Of a stretch of 64,000 bases of DNA, positions 1-10,625 are shown one piece after another (positions within the stretch are counted from its first letter, which is position 1; the number at the start of each line of letters is the position of its first letter). The notes under the pieces are model-generated. The model made no database searches, was not told where the DNA came from, and worked only from the letters and a program-made list of their open reading frames with translations. Made by a program: the position numbers and the translations under genes. The stretch lies in NCBI RefSeq assembly GCF_002265875.1, contig NZ_NPFA01000001.1, positions 355,714-419,713 of the forward strand, in the 5' to 3' direction. This DNA comes from Marinococcus halophilus (GTDB lineage Bacteria > Bacillota > Bacilli > Bacillales > Marinococcaceae).

Positions 1-904
<904 letters not shown>

Positions 905-913
905 TCACCCCAT

Positions 914-1462
914 TCATGATAAATTCGTTTGCGTTATATTACGCTGCAAGCGGTCTAGCTGACCTTGAATGCTTCCGTCAAAAATCGTATGTCCAATGTG
1001 TACCTTCATACCGCCAATGAGAGAAGAGTCCACTCTGTTTTCAATATAAAGCTCGTGCTTGCCGACCTGCTGGGCAAACTTGCGGGAAACTGCCTGTTTT
1101 TCTTCATCCGATAATGGTTTCACCGTATAAACAACTGCATTGGCCACGCCAAGTCGTTCATTGATAAGCGCAATTGTTTCCTTTGCCACTTCATCAATCA
1201 GATGAAGCCGTTTGCGGTCAAGCAGCACACTCATCATTGAACGGCTGCGTTCGCTCCAGGAGCCGAATGTACTCGCAATGAAAGACTGCTTTCTTTCACG
1301 GCTGATCGACGGATATCTAAAAATCTGGTACATCTCCGGATGCGCGTGGAACACTTCGAGCATAGCTTCCCATTCCTGCTTCGTTTCTTCAAGAGTCCCG
1401 TGCTCTTCCGCACTTTTTAAAAGCGCACGGGCATAGCGTTTCGCGAGGGTTGGATTACTCAT
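914..1462 (-). CDS. atpH: F1Fo ATP synthase subunit delta
   Basis: 182-residue OSCP/delta subunit, the peripheral-stalk cap that links F1 to the b dimer. It begins MSNPTLAKRYARALL, the conserved delta N-terminus, and ends with the usual GGMKVHIGHTIFDGSIQGQL segment. Its ATG overlaps the atpF stop by 4 bp (ATGA), indicating translational coupling. The length is normal for Bacillus. Confidence 0.96.
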   Translation of the reverse strand: MSNPTLAKRYARALLKSAEEHGTLEETKQEWEAMLEVFHAHPEMYQIFRYPSISRERKQSFIASTFGSWSERSRSMMSVLLDRKRLHLIDEVAKETIALINERLGVANAVVYTVKPLSDEEKQAVSRKFAQQVGKHELYIENRVDSSLIGGMKVHIGHTIFDGSIQGQLDRLQRNITQTNLS

Positions 1463-1950
1463 AAGCGACCGCCGCTTTCCTGTACGTATTCCTGAATCAG
1501 TTTTTCCTGTTCTTCTTCATCTAATTCTTTTTCAATAATTTTCGTAGCAATCAGCACAGAAAGCTGGCCGACCTGGGCACGAAGTGCTTCAACTGCCTGC
1601 TCCCGCTCTCTCGTAATATCAGCGAGGGCGTTGTCTTTCATACGGTTGGCTTCTTCGTGGGACTCCCGGATAATTTCCTTGGACTGTTCCTGAGCTGTCT
1701 TGCGGGACGTTTCAATGATAGATTGCGCTTCTTCGCGCGCTTTCTCCATTTCCACCCGCTGCTCTTCTAAATATTTTTCCGCTTCCTGACGGTGATTTTC
1801 CGCTGTCTCTATTTCATTGGAAATGTGATTTTCACGTTTTTTCATCTGTTTAACAATTGGACCCCAGGCGAACCGGCGAAGCAACAGCAGTAAAATGAAA
1901 AACGTAAAAAGTGAGAAAAGCACATCTCCGAACGCAAATGTAGATGGCAA
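1459..1950 (-). CDS. atpF: F1Fo ATP synthase subunit b
   Basis: 163-residue peripheral stalk subunit: one N-terminal membrane helix (about residues 8-27) followed by a long, highly charged coiled coil rich in Glu, Lys and Arg. The start is a TTG (reading MPSTFAFGD), placed by an AAAGGAGTG ribosome binding site about 8 bp upstream; no ATG fits. It lies between atpE and atpH in standard order, with 4-bp overlap to atpH. Confidence 0.95.
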   Translation of the reverse strand: MPSTFAFGDVLFSLFTFFILLLLLRRFAWGPIVKQMKKRENHISNEIETAENHRQEAEKYLEEQRVEMEKAREEAQSIIETSRKTAQEQSKEIIRESHEEANRMKDNALADITREREQAVEALRAQVGQLSVLIATKIIEKELDEEEQEKLIQEYVQESGGRL

Positions 1951-2041
1951 AAGATTTCACTCCTTTCTTAGATATACAAAAGGAATGGCGAAGCCAGTTC
2001 CCCCACTCCGCCATTTTGCTTCCCTTTCCAAAACTGTATGT

Positions 2042-2272
<231 letters not shown>

Positions 2273-2323
2273 TTAGTTTAAAACTATATTGTTATTTCGT
2301 TGTTTCTGCAGATGCTGCTGTAA

Positions 2324-3061
<738 letters not shown>

Positions 3062-3109
3062 TCAGTCACCCCTTTACTATGTTAGTCAATTGTGCGCTGC
3101 AGCTAAAAA

Positions 3110-3478
3110 TTATTTTTCTTTGCTGAAGTGAACGGATAAAGCGTAAAGCAGCAGATAAGGACTGAACAATCCAATCACCAGGTAAAGCAGACGGAATTGT
3201 TCCGGAAACCGGACATAGAGCATGGCAATGACTACTCCTACTGCGAGCCTCGTGGCCATGCCAAACGGAAAAATCTTTTTTTCCGCGAGTACCGCCTTCT
3301 GGATTCGTTTTGTTTCCCGGTGGGCGTGCCAGATGTTAAAGGCTCCTCCGCATGCTCCTGCAAATAAGCTCACTGCTTCCTGCCGGAACGCTGGAATCAG
3401 CGCCGGAGCTATGTACAATACAAGCATTCCAGCCAATCCTATAAATAATGAGCGGAGATACAAGCTTGTATCATTCAT
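3110..3478 (-). CDS. atpI: ATP synthase subunit I (AtpI family)
   Basis: 122-residue hydrophobic protein with four membrane segments at the head of the atp operon, the position of atpI in Bacillus. AtpI proteins are thought to help assemble the c-ring and may affect magnesium uptake. Sequence conservation is low, so the call depends on position, length and topology. GGAGGAAAAGGTGG lies before the ATG. No atpZ gene is seen next to it, unlike in some alkaliphiles. Confidence 0.85.
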   Translation of the reverse strand: MNDTSLYLRSLFIGLAGMLVLYIAPALIPAFRQEAVSLFAGACGGAFNIWHAHRETKRIQKAVLAEKKIFPFGMATRLAVGVVIAMLYVRFPEQFRLLYLVIGLFSPYLLLYALSVHFSKEK

Positions 3479-3687
3479 GCGCGGTCCACCTTTTCCTCCG
3501 AAACAGACTGATTAGTCCGTTAATACACTACGAAATCCATTGAGAAAATTTTTACACAACTTTTCGTAACAATAGCTGCCTCCTACATGTTTTAGGCAAA
3601 AAAAAAGAAACAAATGCGTGAATCATGCCGTTCATGAAGGAATTCCAAATTTCTCCCATATGTAAACCTTATCATACGTTCTTCATC

Positions 3688-3716
3688 ATCGTACAATAGC
3701 CGCCCCTTGATGTCAA
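3688..3716 (-). promoter_or_regulatory. SigA-type promoter of the atp operon
   Basis: On the minus strand a consensus -35 TTGACA (3711-3716) is followed after 17 bp by -10 TACGAT (3688-3693). Transcription would begin near 3681, giving a leader of about 200 nt before atpI. Confidence 0.75.
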
Positions 3717-3910
3717 TGGACGAAAATTAACAAAACCCTGTATTGGCGCACGTTTCAGGCATTTTTTATTTTGTGTCTATTAAGTGACATTTTCATATCC
3801 TTACGTCAAGAAAAGACTAAATGAAGCATATGCATATTCGTTATTTCTCATATGCATATACGTCATCTCCCTGCCTGACTGTTTGGGATGTATACATCCT
3901 TTACAAACCA

Positions 3911-3943
3911 AAGGGCTTCTCCGTGCATGCGGACAAAGCCCTT
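3911..3943 (-). terminator. Rho-independent terminator of upp
   Basis: Inverted repeat AAGGGCTT/AAGCCCTT with a 17-nt loop directly after the upp stop on the minus strand, followed by a T-rich stretch. Confidence 0.6.
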
Positions 3944-3951
3944 GTCACCTT

Positions 3952-4581
3952 TTATTTTGTGCCGAATAAACGGTCGCCGGCATCTCCGAGTCCCGGGACA
4001 ATATAGCCCTTTTCGTTTAGTTTCTCATCCATTGAAGCCAGGTAAATGTCCACATCCGGATGCGCTTCCTGTACGAGCTCCACTCCTTCAGGCGCAGCAA
4101 TTAAACACATGAGCTTAAGGTTCTGGGCTCCGCGTTTTTTCAGGCTGGTCAACGCTTCAATAGCAGAACCGCCTGTTGCAAGCATCGGATCAATCACAAT
4201 AAATTCCCGCTCCTCGACATCACTTGGCAGCTTTACGTAATACTCGACCGGCTGCAGTGTTTCCGGATCCCGGTACAGCCCGACGTGCCCTACTTTCGCG
4301 GCCGGGATCAGTTTGATAATACCGTCGGTCATGCCAAGCCCTGCACGCAGTATCGGCACTACTCCCAGTTTTTTGCCTGCAAGCGTATAGGATTTTGCCG
4401 GCCCTACCGGTGTTTCCACGGTTACTTCCTGCAGCTGTAGATTTCTTGTGATTTCAAATGCCATTAGGGTAGACACTTCGTCGACAAGCTCCCGGAATTC
4501 CTTCGTTCCTGTTGAGACGTCCCGGATGAATGTAAGTTTATGTTGAATGAGCGGATGATCCAATACATGTACATTTCCCAT
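3952..4581 (-). CDS. upp: Uracil phosphoribosyltransferase
   Basis: 209-residue pyrimidine salvage enzyme making UMP from uracil and PRPP. The PRPP loop is [12 protein letters not shown], and the uracil-binding C-terminal region [13 protein letters not shown] is intact. Length and sequence match Bacillus Upp. It has its own promoter (4660-4688) and terminator, so it is probably monocistronic, although it follows glyA and a peroxiredoxin gene on the same strand as in the B. subtilis upp-glyA neighbourhood. Confidence 0.97.
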   Translation of the reverse strand: MGNVHVLDHPLIQHKLTFIRDVSTGTKEFRELVDEVSTLMAFEITRNLQLQEVTVETPVGPAKSYTLAGKKLGVVPILRAGLGMTDGIIKLIPAAKVGHVGLYRDPETLQPVEYYVKLPSDVEEREFIVIDPMLATGGSAIEALTSLKKRGAQNLKLMCLIAAPEGVELVQEAHPDVDIYLASMDEKLNEKGYIVPGLGDAGDRLFGTK

Positions 4582-4659
4582 AAGTATAGTCGGCTCCTTT
4601 TTCCCCGGCGCCAGCCGGTGCTTATTAACCCATGTCCCTATCGAACATATTCTTTAAAA

Positions 4660-4688
4660 ATTCTACCTAAAAAGCGTGGTGGATTCAA
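4660..4688 (-). promoter_or_regulatory. Promoter of upp
   Basis: Minus strand -35 TTGAAT (4683-4688), 17-bp spacer, -10 TAGAAT (4660-4665), about 75 bp upstream of the upp ATG. Confidence 0.65.
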
Positions 4689-4735
4689 GGTAATATGAAA
4701 TGACAGAAATATGCCGCAATTCCAAGGCCCGGTTA

Positions 4736-4767
4736 TAAATAACAGCAGCGCCGGCATGCACTGCTGC
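4736..4767 (-). terminator. Terminator of the peroxiredoxin gene
   Basis: Hairpin with arms of the type GCAGCAGTG/CGCTGCTG followed on the minus strand by TTATTTAT, just after the stop at 4774. Confidence 0.5.
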
Positions 4768-4773
4768 GAACGT

Positions 4774-5268
4774 TTATTTTAAATTGTCTTCAATATACTT
4801 TACGGTTTTGCGAAGCTCTTTCGGGCCCGGACGGCCGAATGGATTTGTCTGGCGGTGCTGGTATAAAAATCTGCCTTCTTCATCGAGCAGAAAGTATGCC
4901 GGTTCCCCGTGCGCTCCGTGGTCTTCATAAGGAGCTTCCGAGCTGTGGTAAAAGACGCCGTAATCATCGAGTACTTTCAGGGCTTCATCGACGAGCACTG
5001 GAAAGGTGAGCCCGTATTCTTCTGCCATGGTCCGCAAGTCTTCGGGGTTATCGGTAGAAATAGCGGTGATGTTTACGTTATTTTTTTCAAAAAAGCTGCG
5101 GTGCTCTTCCCAGGCTTGAAGCTCTTCTTTACATACTGGGCACCATGACCCCCGGAAAAAAACGAGCAGCTGCCAGCCTTTACCTATTTTTTCTTCGAGT
5201 TTAAATTCTTCGCCATGAACGTCAGCAAGCGTGAACATTGGTGCCTTCTCATTTATTGCAAAAACCAT
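4774..5268 (-). CDS. Peroxiredoxin-like / thioredoxin-fold protein (AhpC/TSA family)
   Basis: 164-residue cytoplasmic redoxin-domain protein. After the beta strand LLVFFRGSWCPVC it carries a CPVC motif; the first Cys corresponds to the peroxidatic Cys of AhpC/TSA proteins, although CxxC is also found in thiol-disulfide oxidoreductases. No signal peptide is visible. The start chosen is the ATG at 5268 (MVFAINEKAP), preceded 6 bp by AAAGGAGGAG; an upstream in-frame ATG would put this ribosome binding site inside the coding region. It sits between glyA and upp, which are neighbours in B. subtilis, so it is probably a lineage-specific insertion. Confidence 0.85.
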   Translation of the reverse strand: MVFAINEKAPMFTLADVHGEEFKLEEKIGKGWQLLVFFRGSWCPVCKEELQAWEEHRSFFEKNNVNITAISTDNPEDLRTMAEEYGLTFPVLVDEALKVLDDYGVFYHSSEAPYEDHGAHGEPAYFLLDEEGRFLYQHRQTNPFGRPGPKELRKTVKYIEDNLK

Positions 5269-5351
5269 TTGAACTCCTCCTTTTCCCAATCTATATATAC
5301 CCTAACACACTTGTGTTCACCCCCGAAAAATACAGGTCTCTCCTGAAAGCC

Positions 5352-5391
5352 AAAAAACAGCTGCCTCCTTTAAATAGGAGAACAGCTGTTT
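5352..5391 (-). terminator. Terminator of glyA
   Basis: Strong hairpin with 9-bp outer arms AAACAGCTG/CAGCTGTTT and an inner TCTCCT/AGGAGG stem, ending in a T run on the minus strand, between glyA and the peroxiredoxin gene. Confidence 0.85.
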
Positions 5392-5425
5392 CAGCATGCT
5401 CGTTTGTTACCGCAAGCTGGGGATA

Positions 5426-6685
5426 TTACAGATATTCGTAAATTGGAAACCGGCCCGTTAAAGTTTTTACACGTCCGGCCGCTTCTTTTAACGCTTCCGC
5501 GTCTTCATGGTTTTTCAACGTATAGGCGATAATGGAGCCGATTTCTTTCATTTCTTCTTCGCCAAAGCCGCGGGATGTAACAGCTGCAGAGCCAAGACGG
5601 ATACCGCTTGTGACAAATGGCTTTTCCGGGTCATACGGGATGGCGTTTTTATTCGCCGTAAGGCCAACTTCATCCAAAGCCTTTTCCGCTATTTTCCCTG
5701 TCAGTTCCAGGCTGCGGGTATCCATCAGCACGAGATGGTTGTCCGTACCGCCTGAAACAACAGTAATGCCTTCATTCTGCAAGGAGTCGCTTAGGCTGCG
5801 GGCGTTTTTCACAACATTTTCGGAATACGCTACGAAATCCTGCTGCAGCGCTTCTCCGAAGGCCACGGCTTTCGCAGCGATTACGTGCATGAGCGGTCCG
5901 CCCTGCAGGCCCGGAAATACTGCTTTATCAATCTTTTTGCCAAATTCTTCCTTACACAGCACCAGCCCTCCGCGCGGTCCACGCAGCGTTTTATGGGTTG
6001 TGGTCGTAACAAAATGCGAATGAGGGACCGGATTCTGATGAACGCCAGCTGCTACAAGTCCGGCAATATGCGCCATATCAACCATTAAGTATGCATCTAC
6101 TTCATCGGCGATTTCGCGGAATTTTTTAAAATCGATTTCACGTGGATAAGCACTTGCGCCGGCAACGATTAATTTTGGCTGTGTTTCTTTAGCTACACGA
6201 AGCACTTCATCATAATCAATTACCTGATCTTCTTTGGTCACACCGTATTCCACGAAATTGTACTGCACACCGCTGAAGTTAACGGGACTGCCGTGTGTTA
6301 AGTGGCCCCCGTGGGAGAGATTCATGCCAAGCACGGTGTCACCGTGATTTAAGACCGTATAGTAAACAGCCATGTTTGCCTGGGCGCCGGAGTGGGGCTG
6401 CACGTTTGCATATTCTGCGGCGAATAATTCCTTAGCCCGGTCAATCGCGAGCTGTTCAACCGTATCCACGTGCTCACAACCGCCGTAATAGCGGCGGTTT
6501 GGATAGCCTTCCGCATATTTATTAGTAAGAACGGAACCTTGCGCTTCCATTACTGCACGACTCGTAAAGTTTTCCGAAGCGATTAGCTCAATCTTATCGC
6601 GTTGACGTCCCAGTTCCTTCTGCATTGCCTCAAATATGGCCGGATCCTGCGTTTGTACACTTTCTGCATTTACCTTTGTTTCCAT
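5426..6685 (-). CDS. glyA: Serine hydroxymethyltransferase
   Basis: 419-residue PLP enzyme that converts serine and tetrahydrofolate to glycine and methylene-THF. The PLP lysine lies in [14 protein letters not shown], and the N-terminal [10 protein letters not shown] motif is intact. The ATG at 6685 ([10 protein letters not shown]) is chosen because GGGAGAT precedes it and the family length is 410-420; a frame extension upstream to 6904 adds unrelated Lys/Arg-rich sequence. An inverted repeat in the leader (6715-6752) may be a PurR target. Confidence 0.97.
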   Translation of the reverse strand: METKVNAESVQTQDPAIFEAMQKELGRQRDKIELIASENFTSRAVMEAQGSVLTNKYAEGYPNRRYYGGCEHVDTVEQLAIDRAKELFAAEYANVQPHSGAQANMAVYYTVLNHGDTVLGMNLSHGGHLTHGSPVNFSGVQYNFVEYGVTKEDQVIDYDEVLRVAKETQPKLIVAGASAYPREIDFKKFREIADEVDAYLMVDMAHIAGLVAAGVHQNPVPHSHFVTTTTHKTLRGPRGGLVLCKEEFGKKIDKAVFPGLQGGPLMHVIAAKAVAFGEALQQDFVAYSENVVKNARSLSDSLQNEGITVVSGGTDNHLVLMDTRSLELTGKIAEKALDEVGLTANKNAIPYDPEKPFVTSGIRLGSAAVTSRGFGEEEMKEIGSIIAYTLKNHEDAEALKEAAGRVKTLTGRFPIYEYL

Positions 6686-6714
6686 CTGTAAATCTCCCTT
6701 CCCTTCGGTACAAC

Positions 6715-6752
6715 AACGAACGATTGACTTTAATGAAAATATTTCGTTCGTT
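6715..6752 (-). promoter_or_regulatory. Inverted repeat upstream of glyA, candidate PurR box pair
   Basis: Perfect 9-bp inverted repeat: AACGAACGA and TCGTTCGTT separated by 20 bp, 30-67 bp upstream of the glyA ATG. Each arm contains the CGAAC core of the Bacillus PurBox, and glyA belongs to the PurR regulon in B. subtilis. It could instead be an mRNA hairpin. Confidence 0.5.
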
Positions 6753-6921
6753 ATTTTTCTCCTCTTGTCACCATGTTTTTCATTGTAACACGTATTTTTT
6801 ACGAATTTCCGTACCTTTCGAAATTTTTTCGGATTTCTTTCTTTTTTCTTCGCCTGGACGTGAAGAAAAAAGAACCGCGGCATGCGATTCTTTTTCTGGC
6901 TCATCTCCGTACACCGAAGGG

Positions 6922-7467
6922 CTATTCGTAGCGTGCACGCTCGCCGCCGATCAGCTTCGGCCGTGTTTTTGCCATCGTCACGTAAGCAGAACCGATCTGC
7001 TTCTTTGGGCCGCGCACCGGAACCGCGACCGGTTTCAAATGCATACCGATCAGGGTGGATCCGATATCGATGCCTGCATCTGCTTTTACTGATTCGATAA
7101 CGACCGGCTCACTCATGTGTTTATATGCATATGAACTCATTGAACCGCCTGCCCGTGGGTGAGGCACTACACTCACTGCTTCGAGGCCATAAGCATCTGC
7201 CGTTTCCCTCTCTACGGTCAAGGCGCGGTTAATATGCTCACATCCCTGAAATGCAAGGCGCACACCGGTTTCTTCGCGAAATTCCTGAAAGACATCAAAC
7301 AGTGCTTCAGCGACTTCCTCGGAGCCGGCCTTGCCAATATGCTCACCGAGCACTTCACTCGTACTCGTCCCAATCACGAGCACCTGGCCGCAACGAAGCG
7401 GTGCCTGGTCTTTTAATGAAGTCAACAATTCCCGTAAAGGCTGCTGCCATTCTGTTTTGTTTACCAT
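6922..7467 (-). CDS. ywlG: YwlG family protein (UPF0340, TIGR01440)
   Basis: 181-residue conserved protein of unknown function found in the same glyA-rpiB interval in Bacillus. Conserved stretches include [17 protein letters not shown] near the N-terminus and [13 protein letters not shown] in the middle. It looks cytoplasmic, with no membrane helix. It lies 24 bp after rpiB and is probably co-transcribed with it. Confidence 0.9.
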   Translation of the reverse strand: MVNKTEWQQPLRELLTSLKDQAPLRCGQVLVIGTSTSEVLGEHIGKAGSEEVAEALFDVFQEFREETGVRLAFQGCEHINRALTVERETADAYGLEAVSVVPHPRAGGSMSSYAYKHMSEPVVIESVKADAGIDIGSTLIGMHLKPVAVPVRGPKKQIGSAYVTMAKTRPKLIGGERARYE

Positions 7468-7491
7468 GACAACCCGTCCTTTCTTCGTTCC

Positions 7492-7929
7492 TTATTGTTC
7501 AATAGCCGCGACTTTTTGGATACGGTCTGCATGCCGGCCGCCTTCGTGTTCCGTACTGAGCCATGCCTTGACGATTTCGCCGGCCAGGCCGGAGCCGATA
7601 ACCCTTGCGCCCATGGCCAGCACATTGCTGTCGTTATGCGCCCGGGTCATTTTCGCGCTGAATACATCATGGACAAGCGCGCAGCGGATACCGTTTACTT
7701 TGTTTGCAGCAATCGACATGCCAATACCTGTGCCGCAGACAAGAATACCACGGTCAGCTTCTCCGGCCGTGACTTTTTCAGCCACCGGAACAGCGTAGTC
7801 CGGGTAATCCACGGAATCACTGCAGTCACAGCCCAGATCTTCGTATTCCACTCCTGCTTCATCCAGTACAGATTTAATTTCCTCTTTTAATTCATATCCG
7901 CCGTGATCGGCACCCAACGCTACTTTCAT
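7492..7929 (-). CDS. rpiB: Ribose-5-phosphate isomerase B
   Basis: 145-residue RpiB/LacAB-family isomerase interconverting ribose-5-phosphate and ribulose-5-phosphate. The N-terminal MKVALGADHGGYELK motif and the active-site cysteine in GILVCGTGIGMSIAANK are present. CGGAGGAGAGG precedes the ATG. Same order as ywlF in B. subtilis, between ywlE and ywlG. Confidence 0.95.
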   Translation of the reverse strand: MKVALGADHGGYELKEEIKSVLDEAGVEYEDLGCDCSDSVDYPDYAVPVAEKVTAGEADRGILVCGTGIGMSIAANKVNGIRCALVHDVFSAKMTRAHNDSNVLAMGARVIGSGLAGEIVKAWLSTEHEGGRHADRIQKVAAIEQ

Positions 7930-8001
7930 TTCGACCTCTCCTCCGTTTGATTATACTGTTTTTAGTTTCTCACGTATTCGGCAGCCTGTAAATCTTCAGG
8001 C

Positions 8002-8457
8002 TCAGTCCGGCGATTTTTCTTTTGTATACCGTTCCCACGCCGCCTGCAGAGCCTTTTCCATTTCCTCAGCCGTTTCCTGGTACACTTTCGATCCGCCGCC
8101 GATAGGGTCTCCAATATCCCTGTCTCCCCTGGCGCCCGCGTATTCCTTCAGCAGCACGGTTTTCTGTTCCGCACCCGGAAACATCCTCTGCATGATATCT
8201 TTATGCCCCTGGGTCATTGCAAAGATAACGTCCGCCCAGTCGATTAATTCCTTTGTGAGCGGCTGGGATTCGTGGTCAATCTCCACCTGTCTTTCATCCA
8301 TTGCATGGATGGCTTCGGCCGCTGCCGGTTCTCCGCCTGCAGCCATCACGCCGGCAGAAGCCACTTCCACCTCTGGATAGTGGTGCTTCATCAGCGCAGC
8401 TGCCATCGGACTCCGGCATGTGTTTCCTGTACAAATAAACAATACATGATAACTCAT
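8002..8457 (-). CDS. ywlE: Protein-arginine phosphatase YwlE (low-molecular-weight phosphatase fold)
   Basis: 151-residue enzyme with the P-loop CTGNTCRS. The threonine in the middle of this loop, in place of the isoleucine of tyrosine phosphatases, marks the phospho-arginine-specific YwlE type; these enzymes oppose the McsB arginine kinase. The general-acid aspartate lies in DIGDPIGG near the C-terminus. The ATG at 8457 (MSYHVLFIC) has AAGGAG 9 bp upstream and is preferred over the ATG two codons earlier. Confidence 0.92.
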   Translation of the reverse strand: MSYHVLFICTGNTCRSPMAAALMKHHYPEVEVASAGVMAAGGEPAAAEAIHAMDERQVEIDHESQPLTKELIDWADVIFAMTQGHKDIMQRMFPGAEQKTVLLKEYAGARGDRDIGDPIGGGSKVYQETAEEMEKALQAAWERYTKEKSPD

Positions 8458-8482
8458 TGTCATCGACTCCTTGCAGAAATTT

Positions 8483-9535
8483 TCATGCTTCTGAAGATGC
8501 TGCTTTTTCCAGGCGGTTCATGAGCGCGGCCCCAATGCCTTCTTTTGCAAAAACTTCGCAGAAGGCTGCGTCTGCATCTATTGTATCTAATTCGCGGAGT
8601 ACTGCGTATAATTTTGCTGCCGTTTCTTCAGGGGCCCGGCGTGAACCTAAACTAAAGAAAGCATCCGCCTGCTTCCATGCAGGTTTGTTTTCCTCCACAG
8701 CAAGCACCGCAACTTTTTTCCCTTCCTGTTGGTATGCCCTCAGCCTGTTCTGCCACATCTCTTCCGGTCCTTCCATTAAATAGAGAGGCGTTGCGGGGGA
8801 ATAGTGGCGGTATTTCATTCCTGGCGCTGCAGGAGATTCTTCGGAGGACGCGCTGTGGGAATAGCGGACTGTCCCCGGGCCGAGCACCCGCTCGAGCTGT
8901 TCCTTCGTTACTCCACCCGGACGCAGAATCCAGCAAACCTCTGTGGTGCAATCCACGACGGTGGATTCTACTCCGTAGCCGCACGCGCCGCCGTCAATTA
9001 CCGCATCAATTTTTCCGCTCAGGTCATTGTAAACATGCTCTGCGGTTGTCGGACTCGGAGAGCCGGAACGATTGGCGCTTGGTGCCGCTACTGGAACCCC
9101 AGCGTAAGTTAGCAGTGCTCTCGCCACCTCATGCTCCGGAATACGGACTGCCACCGTAGGTAACCCGGCGGTGACAAGAGAGGAGAGAGGGGTTTCTTTC
9201 GTCAGTGGAAATATAAGCGTTAAAGGGCCAGGCCAGAACGTGTCCATCAGCTTTTTCATGTTCTCTGTCCACGTAACCCCGAGTGCGTCAAGCTGCGCAC
9301 GGTCAGCGATATGGGCAATCAACGGATTGTCCGGCGGCCGGTTTTTGGCTTTAAAAATAGCCCGGACGGCTTCCGTGCATACGGCGCTTGCCCCCAGTCC
9401 GTATACGGTCTCCGTAGGGAGAGCCACTGTCTTACCCTGCTTTATCCACAGCCCCATTTCCTTTAATACCGACTTCTCTGGAATTTCCCCGCTAATATTA
9501 TCCACATTTCTTATAACTGTCTGTTTATAACTCAT
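8483..9535 (-). CDS. ywlC: L-threonylcarbamoyladenylate synthase (Sua5/YwlC family)
   Basis: 350-residue two-domain Sua5-type enzyme that makes threonylcarbamoyl-AMP for tRNA t6A37. The N-terminal YrdC domain (about residues 20-215) shows ALPTETVYGLGA and the KNRPPDNPLI motif; the C-terminal Sua5 domain follows after the APGMKYRHYSP linker. The ribosome binding site GGAAGGAAAG precedes the ATG. A DnaA-box cluster lies just upstream, as at B. subtilis ywlC. Confidence 0.95.
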   Translation of the reverse strand: MSYKQTVIRNVDNISGEIPEKSVLKEMGLWIKQGKTVALPTETVYGLGASAVCTEAVRAIFKAKNRPPDNPLIAHIADRAQLDALGVTWTENMKKLMDTFWPGPLTLIFPLTKETPLSSLVTAGLPTVAVRIPEHEVARALLTYAGVPVAAPSANRSGSPSPTTAEHVYNDLSGKIDAVIDGGACGYGVESTVVDCTTEVCWILRPGGVTKEQLERVLGPGTVRYSHSASSEESPAAPGMKYRHYSPATPLYLMEGPEEMWQNRLRAYQQEGKKVAVLAVEENKPAWKQADAFFSLGSRRAPEETAAKLYAVLRELDTIDADAAFCEVFAKEGIGAALMNRLEKAASSEA

Positions 9536-9634
9536 GCAGCTTTCTTTCCTTCCAAAAAGTTAAAATGCTTTCATAACCAAGGTCCAGTTTGGTTTATTTT
9601 TGTTTTTTCACACTATCAACAAGCTCTAATTTTC

Positions 9635-9771
9635 TGTGGATAACTTTGGGTTTTCCTGTTAATCCAGCCTTTGAATTTACATTTTTTACGAAAAATTAAT
9701 GTTTTCCACATATAAGGATGATTTATCTTTTTTTATCCACATCTCGGGGATAACGTCCCTACTTATTCACA
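9635..9771. promoter_or_regulatory. DnaA-box cluster upstream of ywlC
   Basis: Two perfect DnaA boxes: TGTGGATAA (9635-9643) and TTATCCACA (9733-9741). TTATTCACA (9763-9771, in the end of prmC) also fits TTATNCACA, and TTTTCCACA (9702-9710) has one mismatch. They lie in an AT-rich 220-bp gap. B. subtilis has a DnaA-binding cluster at ywlC, so position and sequence agree. Confidence 0.75.
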
Positions 9772-10625
9772 ACTGTAACGATTCGGTCATTTCCATTCAA
9801 GTCTTTTATTACTTGGACCATTTTTCCCGGAAACGCTTTTTCAATCGCTTTCTTCACGGAGTGTCCCTGCTGCCAGCCAATTTCAAAAGCGAGCAGGCCA
9901 CCGGGAGCGAGAATATCAACAGCATGTTTAACAATTTCTTCATAGCTGTGAATGCCTTCTTCGCCCTCACCAATCAATGCCACCGCAGGCTCCTTGTCCC
10001 GGACAAGCGGGTCAAGCTGTTCCCATTCCTTCTTTGGAATATACGGCGGATTGGATACAACCACATCAGCCTTCTCTTTCCGGAGCACCATGCCTTCAAG
10101 AAATGATTCCTGATGAAAGGTGACCGGTGCCTGGAGTCGTGCCGCGTTCTGTTTAGCCATTTCAAGCGCCCGGCTATCAATATCCACAGCCTGCACCCGG
10201 GCCGGCGGAATTTCCAGTGCAAGCGTAACGGCGATAATTCCGCTGCCTGTACCTACATCGACAATGCGCGGAGCCTTCAGATCTTTATTTTTTTGTACCC
10301 AGTCAATCACGTACCAGACAAGCTCCTCGGTTTCCATCCGCGGGATCAGCACATTGGCGTTGACGTGAAACTCACGATCATAAAAGGAGCTTCTCCCGGT
10401 TAAATGCTGAACCGGGGTTCCCGCTGCGTGGATACGTACGTCCTGCTGGAACTGCTCCCACGTCTGTCGAGCTACCGGCTCCCCCGAAGCAGCCAGCAGC
10501 TGGGAGCGGGAGAGCTGCAGGTGATGCTCCAAAAGCCAATCCGCCGCCGTTTCTTCTCTTCCGTGTTCACTTAAAAAAGAAGAAGCCCATTTTCGGGCTT
10601 CAAATACAAATGGTTCCTCTTTCAT
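9759..10625 (-). CDS. prmC: Peptide chain release factor N5-glutamine methyltransferase
   Basis: 288-residue SAM-dependent methyltransferase that methylates the GGQ glutamine of release factors. The SAM motif IVDVGTGSGIIAVTLA and the catalytic NPPY (VVSNPPYIP) are present. Its ATG overlaps the prfA stop by one base (TAATG), coupling enzyme and substrate genes. The last residues overlap a DnaA box. Confidence 0.96.
   Translation of the reverse strand: MKEEPFVFEARKWASSFLSEHGREETAADWLLEHHLQLSRSQLLAASGEPVARQTWEQFQQDVRIHAAGTPVQHLTGRSSFYDREFHVNANVLIPRMETEELVWYVIDWVQKNKDLKAPRIVDVGTGSGIIAVTLALEIPPARVQAVDIDSRALEMAKQNAARLQAPVTFHQESFLEGMVLRKEKADVVVSNPPYIPKKEWEQLDPLVRDKEPAVALIGEGEEGIHSYEEIVKHAVDILAPGGLLAFEIGWQQGHSVKKAIEKAFPGKMVQVIKDLNGNDRIVTVVNK

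Larger units (their letters stand above)
3479..3951. other. Intergenic region between atpI and upp
   Basis: 473 bp without a convincing gene. It holds the atp operon promoter (3688-3716), a leader of about 200 nt with a run of nine T on the transcribed sense (3598-3606), two copies of the palindromic word CATATGCATAT (3827-3837 and 3849-3859), and the upp terminator (3911-3943). Confidence 0.7.

Noticed and set aside
3552..3635. 27-codon frame in the atp leader (possible leader peptide)
   Set aside because: Poor ribosome binding site and a run of nine T inside; too little support.
5269..5289. Longer N-terminus for the peroxiredoxin
   Set aside because: Would include the AAAGGAGGAG ribosome binding site of the better start at 5268.
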